Assembly: GCF_900188065.1 (NCBI RefSeq)
Contig: NZ_FZNQ01000017.1
Location: forward strand, 1 to 61,039
Source: Halorubrum vacuolatum
Lineage (GTDB): Archaea; Halobacteriota; Halobacteria; Halobacteriales; Haloferacaceae
Direction: 5' to 3'
DNA: 61,039 nt
Each line of letters begins with the position of its first letter. Positions within the stretch are counted from its first letter, which is position 1. The notes under the pieces were generated by a model, which had not been told where the DNA came from, searched no databases, and saw nothing but the letters and a program-made list of their open reading frames with translations. A program made the position numbers and the translations under genes. Of the stretch, positions 1 to 7,830 are shown one piece after another.

Positions 1-75
1 AGACGCTCAGAAGATCCACAAGCAACGACCAATCTTACAAGAGACGCTCGCTACCGCTACACAACCGAGGTGTGA
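1..75 (+). CDS. 3' end of an unidentified gene (partial)
   Basis: The first frame is open from base 1 to a TGA at 73-75 and reads 24 residues ending ARYRYTTEV. It looks like the C-terminus of a gene entering from the left. The piece is too short to name, and the reading rests only on an open frame with plausible residue content. Confidence 0.35.
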   Translation, partial: RRSEDPQATTNLTRDARYRYTTEV

Positions 76-233
76 GGCTTAACTAAAGACGGATGGTGGA
101 GGGGTGAGGGTACTATCGTTCACGTAACAGACATTGTGGACTGATGAATAATAAGCTTCTGCCTGAATAACGTGTGTAGCAATTCGATGCCTTATATATT
201 AGGTGGTGCTGGTATTGCCAGCCTCGGACGCAC

Positions 234-728
234 TCAACTCAACTGAGCCCCGCAATGTGAGCAGTCTATGGTTGGCACCTCGCTGGGGGAGATCTCGGCG
301 TGAGGGCGGAGTTCTGCATCACAACTTGGACAGTGAGAAAGACAGACTCGAAGGTGGGCGAGCAGCTCTCGTTGTTCGGTGCTTCGAAGGTTGTCCCAGC
401 CCGGGACGTGTCGCTGGAGGGCAATAAAAAGCCCCACATCGGCATCAACTGCGGCGACTGACGGCCATTCGCCAGCGATCCAGGTACCGTCCATGACGAT
501 GACTGGCTCGCCGGTCTCGATAGTGATGTTTGTTTTCTGCGTCTCAAGCATTCTGGCAAGGTATGCAACCCGAGAGGGACCACGGACCTGAGCGATCAGC
601 CGTTGCCACTCAGCATAAAACGGTGGTGTCAGTCGGTGTTCGGCATCAACAACGTCGGCAGCGCGCAGCGACTCCCAAAGCTGGCGACCGCCGAGGCCAG
701 CACCATCGCCGTTGCGGCTCGTGTCCAT
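234..728 (-). CDS. Hypothetical protein with C-terminal zinc ribbon
   Basis: A 164-residue soluble acidic protein of no named function. The C-terminus carries two CxxC pairs (CPSC and CSHC) about 20 residues apart, the layout of a small zinc ribbon. The start was set at the ATG at 728 because it lies 2 nt after the stop of the small membrane gene 731-805, a typical translationally coupled pair; the frame runs further upstream only because no stop happens to occur. The central part (LTPPFYAEWQRLIAQV) looks like ordinary haloarchaeal coding sequence. Pairing with a single-span membrane peptide suggests a membrane-associated complex, which is inference. Confidence 0.6.
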   Translation of the reverse strand: MDTSRNGDGAGLGGRQLWESLRAADVVDAEHRLTPPFYAEWQRLIAQVRGPSRVAYLARMLETQKTNITIETGEPVIVMDGTWIAGEWPSVAAVDADVGLFIALQRHVPGWDNLRSTEQRELLAHLRVCLSHCPSCDAELRPHAEISPSEVPTIDCSHCGAQLS

Positions 729-730
729 GC

Positions 731-805
731 TTAGCCAACGAGGACCGTACTGAAGACTGCGACACCGATGATGGTGATGAGTGATAAAAAGACATATCGC
801 AGCAT
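731..805 (-). CDS. Small single-span membrane protein
   Basis: A 24-residue reading beginning MLRYVF and consisting almost wholly of one hydrophobic segment (LSLITIIGVAVFSTVLV). Its stop at 731-733 is 2 nt before the ATG of the zinc-ribbon gene, so the two are probably co-translated. The start could lie further upstream in the same open frame, but the upstream residues do not look coding. Very short membrane proteins of this kind are common beside haloarchaeal regulatory proteins. No function is recognised. Confidence 0.4.
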   Translation of the reverse strand: MLRYVFLSLITIIGVAVFSTVLVG

Positions 806-1070
806 GCCGGGTACACCCGCGATGGTGTCCCGATAAAATTTTTGGGAGGAGCCCTCTCGTCTCAGTAACGGTGCAAGAAGGCGTCCACGAGGTAATCGGG
901 CCACCAGCGTACACGCTTGGCGGGTATCCGATCGAATATGCGGTCGGTCCATACCTAAGGTAGGTACCATCAGTATATATTGTTTTCCCAACAACACGGG
1001 TGGACGGTCTCGAAGGCAAGCCTCGTGCAGCACTATTTTGATACAGCAAGAGCGTGTCATAGAATCAATA

Positions 1071-1196
1071 TCATAGCTTCTCACAGCCCGGTTTGTTCCC
1101 TCGCTCGGAGTGTGTGATTGCCACAACCAGTCGAAGACACAGTGCAAGGAACACTTCTGTTCGAGCGTGGACGCGGCCTCGGGCGCGGAAAGTCCC
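1071..1196 (-). pseudogene. Transposase C-terminal relic, copy 1
   Basis: The minus strand reads RARGRVHARTEVFLALCLR, then LVVAITHSERGNKPG and a stop at 1071-1073. This is the same C-terminus as the longer relic at 2210-2524 (RARGRVHARAQVFLSLCLR, then LVIAITNYERGDNPG). Only about 41 residues remain. Both relics lie in the same orientation either side of the DUF1102-type gene, which suggests that the gene arrived with, or was bracketed by, copies of one IS. Confidence 0.65.
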
Positions 1197-1379
1197 CGAA
1201 ATATCGTGTGTTAGGCCATCCTACCCGGTATCTCCCACGTCGTTAGCCTATCCAAACGGTTCGGTAGGTCGGGCTTACAAAGTAGGCAGGGTATGTAGTG
1301 GGTAGTGAGCGCCGACGTCTTCCGGAGCAGTTCGGGAGCGATTCAGGGGCGCACCAACAAACGACAACCGAATCTACCA

Positions 1380-2033
1380 ATGATCCCACAAGGAAAACTC
1401 CTCGCACTCGCGCTCGTCTTCGCGGCCGTCATCGGCCTCGCGGGCACGGGTGCGTTCACGACTGTTGAAGCGGACCGCACAGCTGATGTCGAAGTCGCCG
1501 GCGACGCCGAAGCGTTGCTCGGACTTCAGGCGACGGACGACTCTCCATTCGCCGATATGGACGATGAACAGCTCATTCTGACGCTGGATGAGGACGATGC
1601 AGAAGATGGCGAAGGATTGAATGTAAGAGCAACAACGTACGGTGCGGATGCATTCACTGTGACCAACCAAGGGAGTGAAGACGGTATCGAAATCGGGTTT
1701 GATTTCGAAGAGGGAGATGCTGCTGACAACATCTACTTCGTTGTGGACGATGGTGATGAGGAAGATTCGGGTGACGAACTCGGATTTGAGGAAGGTTTCG
1801 ATCTTGAGCGTGATTCGGTGGTACCCAAGGGTGATCTTGAGGTAGTTGGTGCTGCTGACGATAGTGAGGACACCGCCACGATTGAACTCGACCCCGGTGA
1901 ATCGGTCGACATTGGAATCATCTACGAGATCGATGATCCCGATGACGACGATTTCGATGATTTCGATGATTTCGAGGAAGAAGAGGTGTTTGATGACGAC
2001 TTGGTGACCATCACCGCTGACGGGACTGAATAG
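1380..2033 (+). CDS. Secreted DUF1102-type acidic protein
   Basis: A 217-residue protein. The ATG at 1380 starts a signal peptide (lysine at 5, then a hydrophobic stretch LLALALVFAAVIGLAGTGAF), followed by the VEADRTADVEVAGDAEALLG pattern typical of haloarchaeal DUF1102 proteins as I recall them. The mature part is extremely acidic and probably all-beta, ending in a run of DDDFDDFDDFEEEE. The longer reading from 1305 was rejected because it would put 25 polar residues before the signal peptide. Family members occur singly or near signal-peptidase and TasA-like surface genes; the function is unknown. The gene stands alone between two transposase relics and is followed by a hairpin at 2079-2102. 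Confidence 0.8.
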   Translation: MIPQGKLLALALVFAAVIGLAGTGAFTTVEADRTADVEVAGDAEALLGLQATDDSPFADMDDEQLILTLDEDDAEDGEGLNVRATTYGADAFTVTNQGSEDGIEIGFDFEEGDAADNIYFVVDDGDEEDSGDELGFEEGFDLERDSVVPKGDLEVVGAADDSEDTATIELDPGESVDIGIIYEIDDPDDDDFDDFDDFEEEEVFDDDLVTITADGTE

Positions 2034-2209
2034 AACGGCGACGACTAACGCAACCACGACGGCGCAGGTAACACACCCCCGCCGTGGGGGCTTCCCTGTG
2101 TGATTACAGTATGGCTATCGATTACTGATTTCAAATCAGCAGGTAAGATGCCTTCTTCTTCAATGTCGAATAGCACATAGGTAGTATCGAGGGTGTCATA
2201 GAACTCTTG

Positions 2210-2524
2210 TCACACCGTGATGATCGTGCTTCCTGGATTGTCCCCTCGTTCGTAGTTAGTGATCGCAATGACGAGACGTAGACACAAAGACAGGAACACT
2301 TGTGCTCGTGCATGGACGCGGCCTCGGGCGCGAACGTGCCCGAGGCCGCAGTCCTTGACTGCATCGTTAGTTCGTTCGACGCCTGTCCGGCGATTGTACG
2401 TCTCATCTAACGTCGATTGCTTCAGCTTCACGTTCTTGCTGTGTTCTTTGATACGGTCTTCGACTCTGTACTCAATGTCGAGTGGGTCGTCGGTGTTTCG
2501 TGCGTTGTACGGGGCGATTGGCAC
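2210..2524 (-). pseudogene. Transposase C-terminal relic, copy 2
   Basis: The last 104 residues of a DDE transposase. It reads YRVEDRIKEHSKNVKLKQ and TYNRRTGVERTNDAVKDCG, the E-containing last third of an IS4/IS5-type enzyme. The N-terminal two thirds are missing: the frame begins inside a 19-bp stem fold-back (2515-2558) that borders the neighbouring IS. It shares its last 40 residues with the relic at 1071-1196. Confidence 0.7.
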
Positions 2525-2558
2525 GACTACCTGCTGGCGGCAGGAGTCGTGCCAATCG
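2515..2558. repeat. Near-perfect fold-back hairpin
   Basis: CGATTGGCACGACT (2515-2528) pairs exactly with AGTCGTGCCAATCG (2545-2558), and CCTGC (2530-2534) pairs with GCAGG (2540-2544), leaving one bulged A and a 5-nt loop. It sits exactly where the transposase relic loses its N-terminal part. A fold-back rearrangement during IS movement is the simplest reading. Confidence 0.75.
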
Positions 2559-2568
2559 AGTGTGTCTT

Positions 2569-2588
2569 GACATCCTCCCCGCCCTAAA
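2569..2588. repeat. Half of an IS200/IS605-type end hairpin (left)
   Basis: GACATCCTCCCCG followed by CCCTAAA is the first arm of the hairpin seen at haloarchaeal tnpB-element ends (compare 9055-9087 in this window). The second arm is replaced by the IS4-like element starting at 2589. Confidence 0.5.
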
Positions 2589-3946
2589 CAGTAGTTGCCG
2601 AACCTAACTGAGGTTCATTTTGGTTCGCTCTTGAGTTCGCGTATGGTCGAGACAGCTGAGGCAAAACAAGTCTGTCGTGCCGCTTCGATGGTGCTGTTCC
2701 CAAAGCTGGAGTTCGGGGTCAAACAGTGCGGGAAGTACACGAGAGAGGATTTTCTCGAAATCCTCTCTCGTATTGCCTTTGATCAGGAGTTTGCAAACAC
2801 GGGTGGGAAGACGCTCCAACTGGATCGGAAAGAGCAGGTCGACATCACATCCACTGCTCGCAATTCCCTCGCCAAATCGCTGCTGCACCACTTGCGAAAC
2901 CTCTCGACGGACGCCATCGACGACCAGTTCGATGGCGTCCGGGATCGACTATTCGAAGTTCTTCGCGCACAGCGGCGACTTCCTGCGTTCGTCGATGTCG
3001 CAATCGATCTCCATGAATGGCGGTTCTACGGCTCAGCCGACACTGACCACGTGGTAACGAGCTATCCTGATCTGGGAACAAACAGAGCGTTTTGCTTCGC
3101 AACGCTCTGTATCGTTGCTCCACGCGCTCGATTTACGCTTGATGTGCTTCCGATGGACGCGAACGGCTTTCGCGCGAAGCGCGATGCCGTTCGCTCTCTC
3201 ATCGAAACGGCTCGTGAATACGTCTCGATTCGGCATGTCTACCTCGACCGTGGGTTCTATCAAGTTCATGTCGTTTCAGAGCTGGAACAGCTGGGCGTTG
3301 ATTACATCGTTCGTGCACGCCCGAGTAGTGGGATGAAAAGCCGTCTCAGCGCCGGCGCTGAGACGGTCGCCGATGAGTACACGATGCAGCGAAAGCGTCC
3401 GCCGACAGCGACGGTCGATGTGACGGTTTTCGCGGTTCCGCACCGTTCGACCGATGATGAACACGTGTGGTTTGTCACGAGTTTGGATGTAGATTCTTCA
3501 ACAGCGCAAGCGTACGCGGCGGCGTTCCGCCGCCGCTGGGGAATCGAAACATCCTATCGGCAGATCGGTGACTTCCTCCCGAGAATGTCGTCGCCGACGT
3601 TCTCAGTTCGGTTATTCTACTTTCTGTTCGCTGTCGCGCTGTACAATCTGTGGGTGCTCGCAAACATCCTTATTGCTGGGAAGATCCACCCGGAGAAACC
3701 GCCAATTTCGACGCGGATCTTTCGGCGACTCATCCTGACAGACTACGGCTAAGCTTGCCTTTCACTCCGACCGGGAAACCGGTAGGTGAGCGTTTTCTCG
3801 AGAGGTGTTGCTCGGGAACACCGCTTCAACGGCGTTCCCTCGCATCCTTCGTTTATCCAGCACTGGGAAAAAAGTCACACTCGCTGCGATCTCGGAACTA
3901 ACTCTGTCGTGGGTGCCTCAACGAGAACTTGGTTCGGCAACTACTG
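2589..3946 (+). mobile_element. IS4-like insertion sequence
   Basis: The element is bounded by a perfect 16-bp terminal inverted repeat: CAGTAGTTGCCGAACC at 2589-2604 and its complement GGTTCGGCAACTACTG at 3931-3946. Total length is 1358 bp with one transposase gene. No direct target duplication is visible. Instead the two flanks are inverted copies of GACATCCTCCCCG (2569-2581 and 3954-3966), both looking like broken IS605-type hairpins. The last 190 bp (3753-3946) hold no gene. Confidence 0.8.
2643..3752 (+). CDS. IS4-type DDE transposase
   Basis: A 369-residue transposase, apparently intact. The catalytic triad is visible as D in FVDVAIDLHEW, D in HVYLDRGFY and E in RRRWGIETSYRQ, which is the DDE set of the IS4 superfamily. 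A hydrophobic C-terminus (LFYFLFAVALYNLWVLANI) is also typical. An alternative TTG start at 2595 lies inside the terminal inverted repeat, so the ATG at 2643 was preferred. The enzyme cuts and rejoins its own element. The ISfinder group cannot be assigned by eye. Confidence 0.85.
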   Translation: MVETAEAKQVCRAASMVLFPKLEFGVKQCGKYTREDFLEILSRIAFDQEFANTGGKTLQLDRKEQVDITSTARNSLAKSLLHHLRNLSTDAIDDQFDGVRDRLFEVLRAQRRLPAFVDVAIDLHEWRFYGSADTDHVVTSYPDLGTNRAFCFATLCIVAPRARFTLDVLPMDANGFRAKRDAVRSLIETAREYVSIRHVYLDRGFYQVHVVSELEQLGVDYIVRARPSSGMKSRLSAGAETVADEYTMQRKRPPTATVDVTVFAVPHRSTDDEHVWFVTSLDVDSSTAQAYAAAFRRRWGIETSYRQIGDFLPRMSSPTFSVRLFYFLFAVALYNLWVLANILIAGKIHPEKPPISTRIFRRLILTDYG

Positions 3947-3966
3947 TTCACGTCGGGGAGGATGTC
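3947..3966. repeat. Half of an IS200/IS605-type end hairpin (right)
   Basis: TTCACGT followed by CGGGGAGGATGTC is, on the minus strand, the same arm as at 2569-2588 (13 bp identical and inverted). The IS4-like element therefore sits between two hairpin halves of opposite orientation. The following 110 bases hold a small stem (CTAGCGGCG/CGCCGCTAG) but no gene. Confidence 0.5.
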
Positions 3967-4075
3967 ATGTCCAAAAAAGCCGGCTACTAGCGGCGCAGGC
4001 GAATCGCCGCTAGGAGAGCGAGCAGCATCGCAAACGACGGGGGTGTCTCCTTGGACAAAAAAGAAGCTAAGAGCC

Positions 4076-4699
4076 TCAGTTCTCACCTTGAGAGTGAGAA
4101 GAATTATCGCAGTCACAGCCGCCTTCACGAAGGAGAGTCCCGACAGTAGAATCAGAGCCACATGCAGGACAGATGACGCGGACATCAATGAGGACATCAT
4201 AATCGCTATGATCAAGACTACCGGTGGAGGCTGACGAAGAGATAGCAGAGTCGATCACAACAGCAAGACGGCCTTGGAGTTTTTTGATAGCCTCCACCTT
4301 TTTTTCGACCGTGTCCGTCGTATGTTCCGGGAGACTTGCCTCACGGTATTCCGTGAGATAGGTGTATATCGCCTGGTGTGTCACAAAATCTCGCAGGAGG
4401 TCATCGACACACACGCCTTCACGTTCCAGTCGACGTTTTGCACGCGTCTGTTCGGCTCCGGAGTCGGCGAGAGCAGTATAGATCCCACTGAGTTCGAACT
4501 GGGCCGGCGAAACGTTGGCAGCTCTGAGAGCGGCTTCAAGAATGGCATAATTGAACTCATCAGCAAGATCCCGGAGGCTGGTCCGCTCACCAGAAACTCC
4601 CGTCCAATCGGCTTCAAGTTGCGCGCCCATCCCGTCAAGATCGTATTTGTCAATAAGACGGGCTACTTTTGTACGTTTGTTATTTGTATTGCCTTTCAT
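4076..4699 (-). CDS. rdfA: RdfA-type protein, copy 1
   Basis: A 207-residue soluble protein resembling the haloarchaeal rod-determining factor RdfA, a cell-shape regulator described in Haloferax. Key features are VARLIDKYDLDGMG near the N-terminus, the conserved middle FVTHQAIYTYLTEYREA, and a C-terminal zinc site (CPAC, then CDC). The ATG at 4699 (MKGNTNNKR) was chosen because the 19 residues upstream look non-coding. It lies 75 nt downstream of, and codirectional with, the SMC-related gene; this neighbourhood is the usual one as I recall it. A diverged copy (51106-51750) sits beside a second SMC-related gene in the same window. Binding to the SMC-like partner is inference. Confidence 0.82.
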   Translation of the reverse strand: MKGNTNNKRTKVARLIDKYDLDGMGAQLEADWTGVSGERTSLRDLADEFNYAILEAALRAANVSPAQFELSGIYTALADSGAEQTRAKRRLEREGVCVDDLLRDFVTHQAIYTYLTEYREASLPEHTTDTVEKKVEAIKKLQGRLAVVIDSAISSSASTGSLDHSDYDVLIDVRVICPACGSDSTVGTLLREGGCDCDNSSHSQGEN

Positions 4700-4774
4700 A
4701 CGAACTATAACTAGAGGATCGTTACAAAATTGACGGTGTAAGCACACCCATGTCAATTCTACTTTGTAGGACTG

Positions 4775-6721
4775 CTACTCGAGGCCCTCGATCAGCGTGT
4801 GATCTGCAGAGAGAGGGTCAGCGTCAGCAGGCAGTAACGCTGCGATCAAGTAGTCGGTATACTCCTCAAAGTATTCAATCACGCGGGCAATACGATCAGA
4901 ATCAATCGCTTCGAGTGAATCGAGAAGAATGAATGGAACCTCCTTGTGGACTTCATGGGCAAGGTAGCCAGCAAGTGCAAAAACGAGTCCTGTCACTTCC
5001 CGTTCGCTCTCAGACAGGTGATCGCTGGTATCCTGATAGGCCGTTCCGTCTGCTGTCTGGCGAACAATATGAAGTTCGAATACCGTTTGAGTGACTTTCC
5101 GCCGTCCATCACGGACTTGTTTGTCACGACGTTCAATCCAGATTCGTTCAAGATTCTCATATTCAAGCAGAGCAAGTACAGTCTCCATGTGGTCATTAAA
5201 CGATTCAACCGCAGTCGCCTCAATTTGATCGACACGCGTTCGAAGTTCGACCAAGCGGTCAGAAAGCTCATCATGCTTTGCCATGAGTGATTCTCGCTCG
5301 GTGAGTGCCGTTTCACGCTCGCTGATTTCTGTGTCAAGTGACGAAAGAGTCTCTGTAATTCTGTCAATCCGGAGGTCAAGGGAATTAGCCTCCCGGTGGA
5401 GCTCAAGTGCCTCATCGTGATCCGCCGTATCAATCGATTCGGCTGTTTGCTCAAGCGCAGCGACCTCGGATTCTTTCTCAGTGATTTGTGAAGCGAGGTT
5501 ATCAATTCGGTCTTGAGTACTCTCTATTTCGGATTTAACCGTGGAGAGTCGGCGCTGCATCTGTTCGCGTTCGCGAAGGGTAGCCTGAATTTGCGACTGT
5601 CGACTGGTGAGATCGTCGATCTCTGCCTGAATGTCGTTTCTGTCAGCAAGTTTGTCCGCCCGGAGATCACGGAGTTGCTCAAGCGTGGATTCAATTTGTG
5701 TCGACTGGACGTCGGAACCACAAGTCCAACAAGTAATTGCATCCTCGGCAACGAGCGCCGCTGTTGGATCATCTGTATCTGTAACATCACTTCCGACGCT
5801 ATCAATCGTGACGCCAGCTCCCTCGGTCATTTCTTTGTTGAACTCAATGATGCTTCCGAGTTGACTGATCGTCTCATCTAACGACTCCTTGCGTTGACGG
5901 AGATGATCAATCTGCTGGGCAAGTTCGTCCGGGCTCCCATCTGGTGTGTCGGTATCTGCAAGCGCTTCTGAAAGCTCATCACGCTCATTTTTCAATTGTG
6001 CAAGTGTCGATTGTTCAGTTTCAAGATCGAATTCAAACTGCTCTAGTTCTGCGCGAGCGTCCCGTACATCCTGGAATGCTTCTTCTAATTCCTGCTTGCG
6101 CGTTCGGCTTTCTTCAGCACCAGTATCAAGCTCCGCAAGTTGGGCCCGAACCGTTTTCAACTGCTCTTTTGCCGAAGCGAGCTCATCACGCTTATTCTTT
6201 CGTTTCGCTTCCAAGTCTGGAAGTTCCTGCTCAAGCGTCTCCAACCGCTCAATTTTGGATTCGAGATCATCACGCTCCCGGCGGCACGCTGCAATATCGG
6301 CTTCTATGCGATCTGTATCGATAGGGCGCATGATGACATCACGGAGGTTCTCACCGCGAGCCACGGCGCGGCGTGCCTCATTGTTTTCGAGGAGGAAAGC
6401 AAAGAGATCAGCAACCGCTGGGTCCTCAAGATAAGGATCGCCACTAAATGTAACACGTCCATTTTCTCGGGAAAGTGTCCGCGTGTACGTGTCCCCGTTG
6501 AACTCAATGGTTACTGATCCCTCATCTGCATCCGCTTTGAGAGAACTCCGAGTGCTTCCAAGACCAGTCATCAATGCCTGAAGGAAAGATGTCCGGTTTG
6601 TCGCGTTTCGGCCTGTCAAAATCGAAATACCGGGTGACAACGTAACGTCTGTTTCATCGATTCCACCAATATTTCGGACATGTACATGAGCTCGTGGTTT
6701 GGATACTTGTGTATTTGTCAT
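4775..6721 (-). CDS. Archaea-specific SMC-related protein, copy 1
   Basis: A 648-residue Rad50/SMC-like protein. The N-terminal ATPase half carries GRNATNRTS (residues 37-45) in the Walker A position, with Arg where ABC ATPases have Lys. Two long coiled-coil arms flank a hook motif CWTCG near residue 330, which should bind zinc with a second subunit. The C-terminal half has the signature LSESEREVTG and a Walker B-like LLDSLEAID, with Ser in place of the catalytic Glu. It probably dimerises on DNA but may hydrolyse ATP poorly or not at all. RdfA follows on the same strand. The copy at 49142-51079 has the same unusual motifs, so they are family traits and not damage. Confidence 0.88.
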   Translation of the reverse strand: MTNTQVSKPRAHVHVRNIGGIDETDVTLSPGISILTGRNATNRTSFLQALMTGLGSTRSSLKADADEGSVTIEFNGDTYTRTLSRENGRVTFSGDPYLEDPAVADLFAFLLENNEARRAVARGENLRDVIMRPIDTDRIEADIAACRRERDDLESKIERLETLEQELPDLEAKRKNKRDELASAKEQLKTVRAQLAELDTGAEESRTRKQELEEAFQDVRDARAELEQFEFDLETEQSTLAQLKNERDELSEALADTDTPDGSPDELAQQIDHLRQRKESLDETISQLGSIIEFNKEMTEGAGVTIDSVGSDVTDTDDPTAALVAEDAITCWTCGSDVQSTQIESTLEQLRDLRADKLADRNDIQAEIDDLTSRQSQIQATLREREQMQRRLSTVKSEIESTQDRIDNLASQITEKESEVAALEQTAESIDTADHDEALELHREANSLDLRIDRITETLSSLDTEISERETALTERESLMAKHDELSDRLVELRTRVDQIEATAVESFNDHMETVLALLEYENLERIWIERRDKQVRDGRRKVTQTVFELHIVRQTADGTAYQDTSDHLSESEREVTGLVFALAGYLAHEVHKEVPFILLDSLEAIDSDRIARVIEYFEEYTDYLIAALLPADADPLSADHTLIEGLE

Positions 6722-7327
6722 AGCCGCATTTAGTTAGTAGTGCGGTTAAAGATACCCCTCGGTGATGGCTTCTATGTGGCTTCAATATGCTAGAGGCGGC
6801 GTTTTGCAAATATTAGCCAGGAGAGCAAGTATCGCTGATACACACATACATCACAGCAAAAGTATATGTTATAACCATATATTGATAGTATATAAAATAA
6901 TAAACATTATTCGATTTTCCCCGTCCGAGGGGCCGGGTTAACATCCTCCACGCGCTGGAGCGCAAGGCTTTCTGCTCGATCCTCGGTAAAATCGTGGGCT
7001 TCGGGCCTCCCAATCAATATGAAGACACAGAGGTGGGAAACGACCCCCTGTGATTGGTGCGCCGGCGACACGATGAATCTGGCAGATCAGTACGCCGGCA
7101 AGCAGATGTTTGTTTGCTGAACATAAAATAAGTGCCGATTTAACTGAAATAGGTGCTAAATCCCCTTCCTCAAGGAACCGTCGACGGGTCACGCGAAAGC
7201 GTACTTGAACCCCGAGGAAACGCGCAGCCTGAATCTCTACTTCGTGGAATCCTCGTCGCCAGACGAAGTCTGGCGGGCAGCCAGAACGCAAGGCGTTCTG
7301 GGGACGCCTTTTAAAATAGGGAGGCGG
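6722..7327. other. Intergenic region with decayed IS605-type sequence
   Basis: 6722-6920 is AT-rich and probably holds the promoter of the SMC-related gene. 6930-7310 resembles tnpB-element ends: arms such as CCAGACGAAGTCTGG and CCAGAACGCAAGGCGTTCTGG recur in related form at 9241-9300. No intact gene is seen; short minus-strand frames here look like translated hairpins. Confidence 0.45.
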
Positions 7328-7552
7328 TCAATTATTTGTAGAATCTTGACGGACATACAGACCTTTATGTACCCGATCAAGATAATCAAGTTTTGCGAGC
7401 AAAGCTAACCGTGCATTAACGTATGCTCGATCTGCATCAATCAACTCAGCAAGCAGCCCGGCGGTATACCGCCGCCCATCGGACATGACGTCGAGGATCG
7501 CCTCGTCTGTCTTGTTGAGGGGGCCAGTCTGTTCCTCATTATCTATTGTCAT
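7328..7552 (-). CDS. Small winged helix-turn-helix protein
   Basis: A 74-residue protein with the pattern LNKTDEAILDVMSDGRRYTA, then LLAELIDADRAYVNARLALL, and a final LDRVHKGLYV wing. This is a complete wHTH domain and little else. Such stand-alone domains are common in haloarchaea and are presumed DNA-binding regulators; the target is unknown. The start is supported by GAGGTGA six bases upstream of the ATG at 7552. It lies next to the tnpB element but shows no other linkage. Confidence 0.8.
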   Translation of the reverse strand: MTIDNEEQTGPLNKTDEAILDVMSDGRRYTAGLLAELIDADRAYVNARLALLAKLDYLDRVHKGLYVRQDSTNN

Positions 7553-7644
7553 AGGTAATCACCTCTGCTTGCGTCAGTCCACGCTTGTCACATGGTTATT
7601 GTAGACTCAGCGTAATATACTCTCGTACTTGGAGAGGGAGAGTC

Positions 7645-7830
7645 ACCAACCCACGACTAAAGTCGTGGGCTTGTCGGTGGACTCCCGTTCTGGCCAACCC
7701 TACTGGGTGGCAGGCGAGTAGCCGCCATTCACGTTCAGCGTCCCCGACTTCAGGGCGAGGTGACGTGTCGCCCCTCCGTGCGGAGACTTTTGCCCCGCAC
7801 GGAGGCGTCGAAAGCCGATGTTCTTCGCCG
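7645..7830 (-). ncRNA. Predicted omega (re) RNA of TnpB
   Basis: TnpB proteins use a guide RNA formed from the element's right end, overlapping the tnpB 3' end. Here the corresponding stretch runs from the last codons of tnpB to the hairpin at 7650-7669, with the guide expected just beyond the hairpin. This is inferred from position and family knowledge, not from a covariance search. Confidence 0.4.

Noticed and set aside
203-963. Plus-strand frames opposite the zinc-ribbon gene
   Set aside because: The minus-strand reading has a consistent CxxC pattern and a coupled small gene. The plus frames lack motifs and start signals.
5512-6517. Plus-strand frames opposite the first SMC-related gene
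   Set aside because: They mirror the coiled-coil codons of the minus-strand gene (Ser/Arg/Phe-rich) and have no start signals.
7017-7300. A minus-strand protein of about 95 residues (FHEVEIQAARFLGVQVRF)
   Set aside because: The DNA is made of IS605-end hairpins seen again near 9241-9300, so the reading is probably translated repeat sequence.
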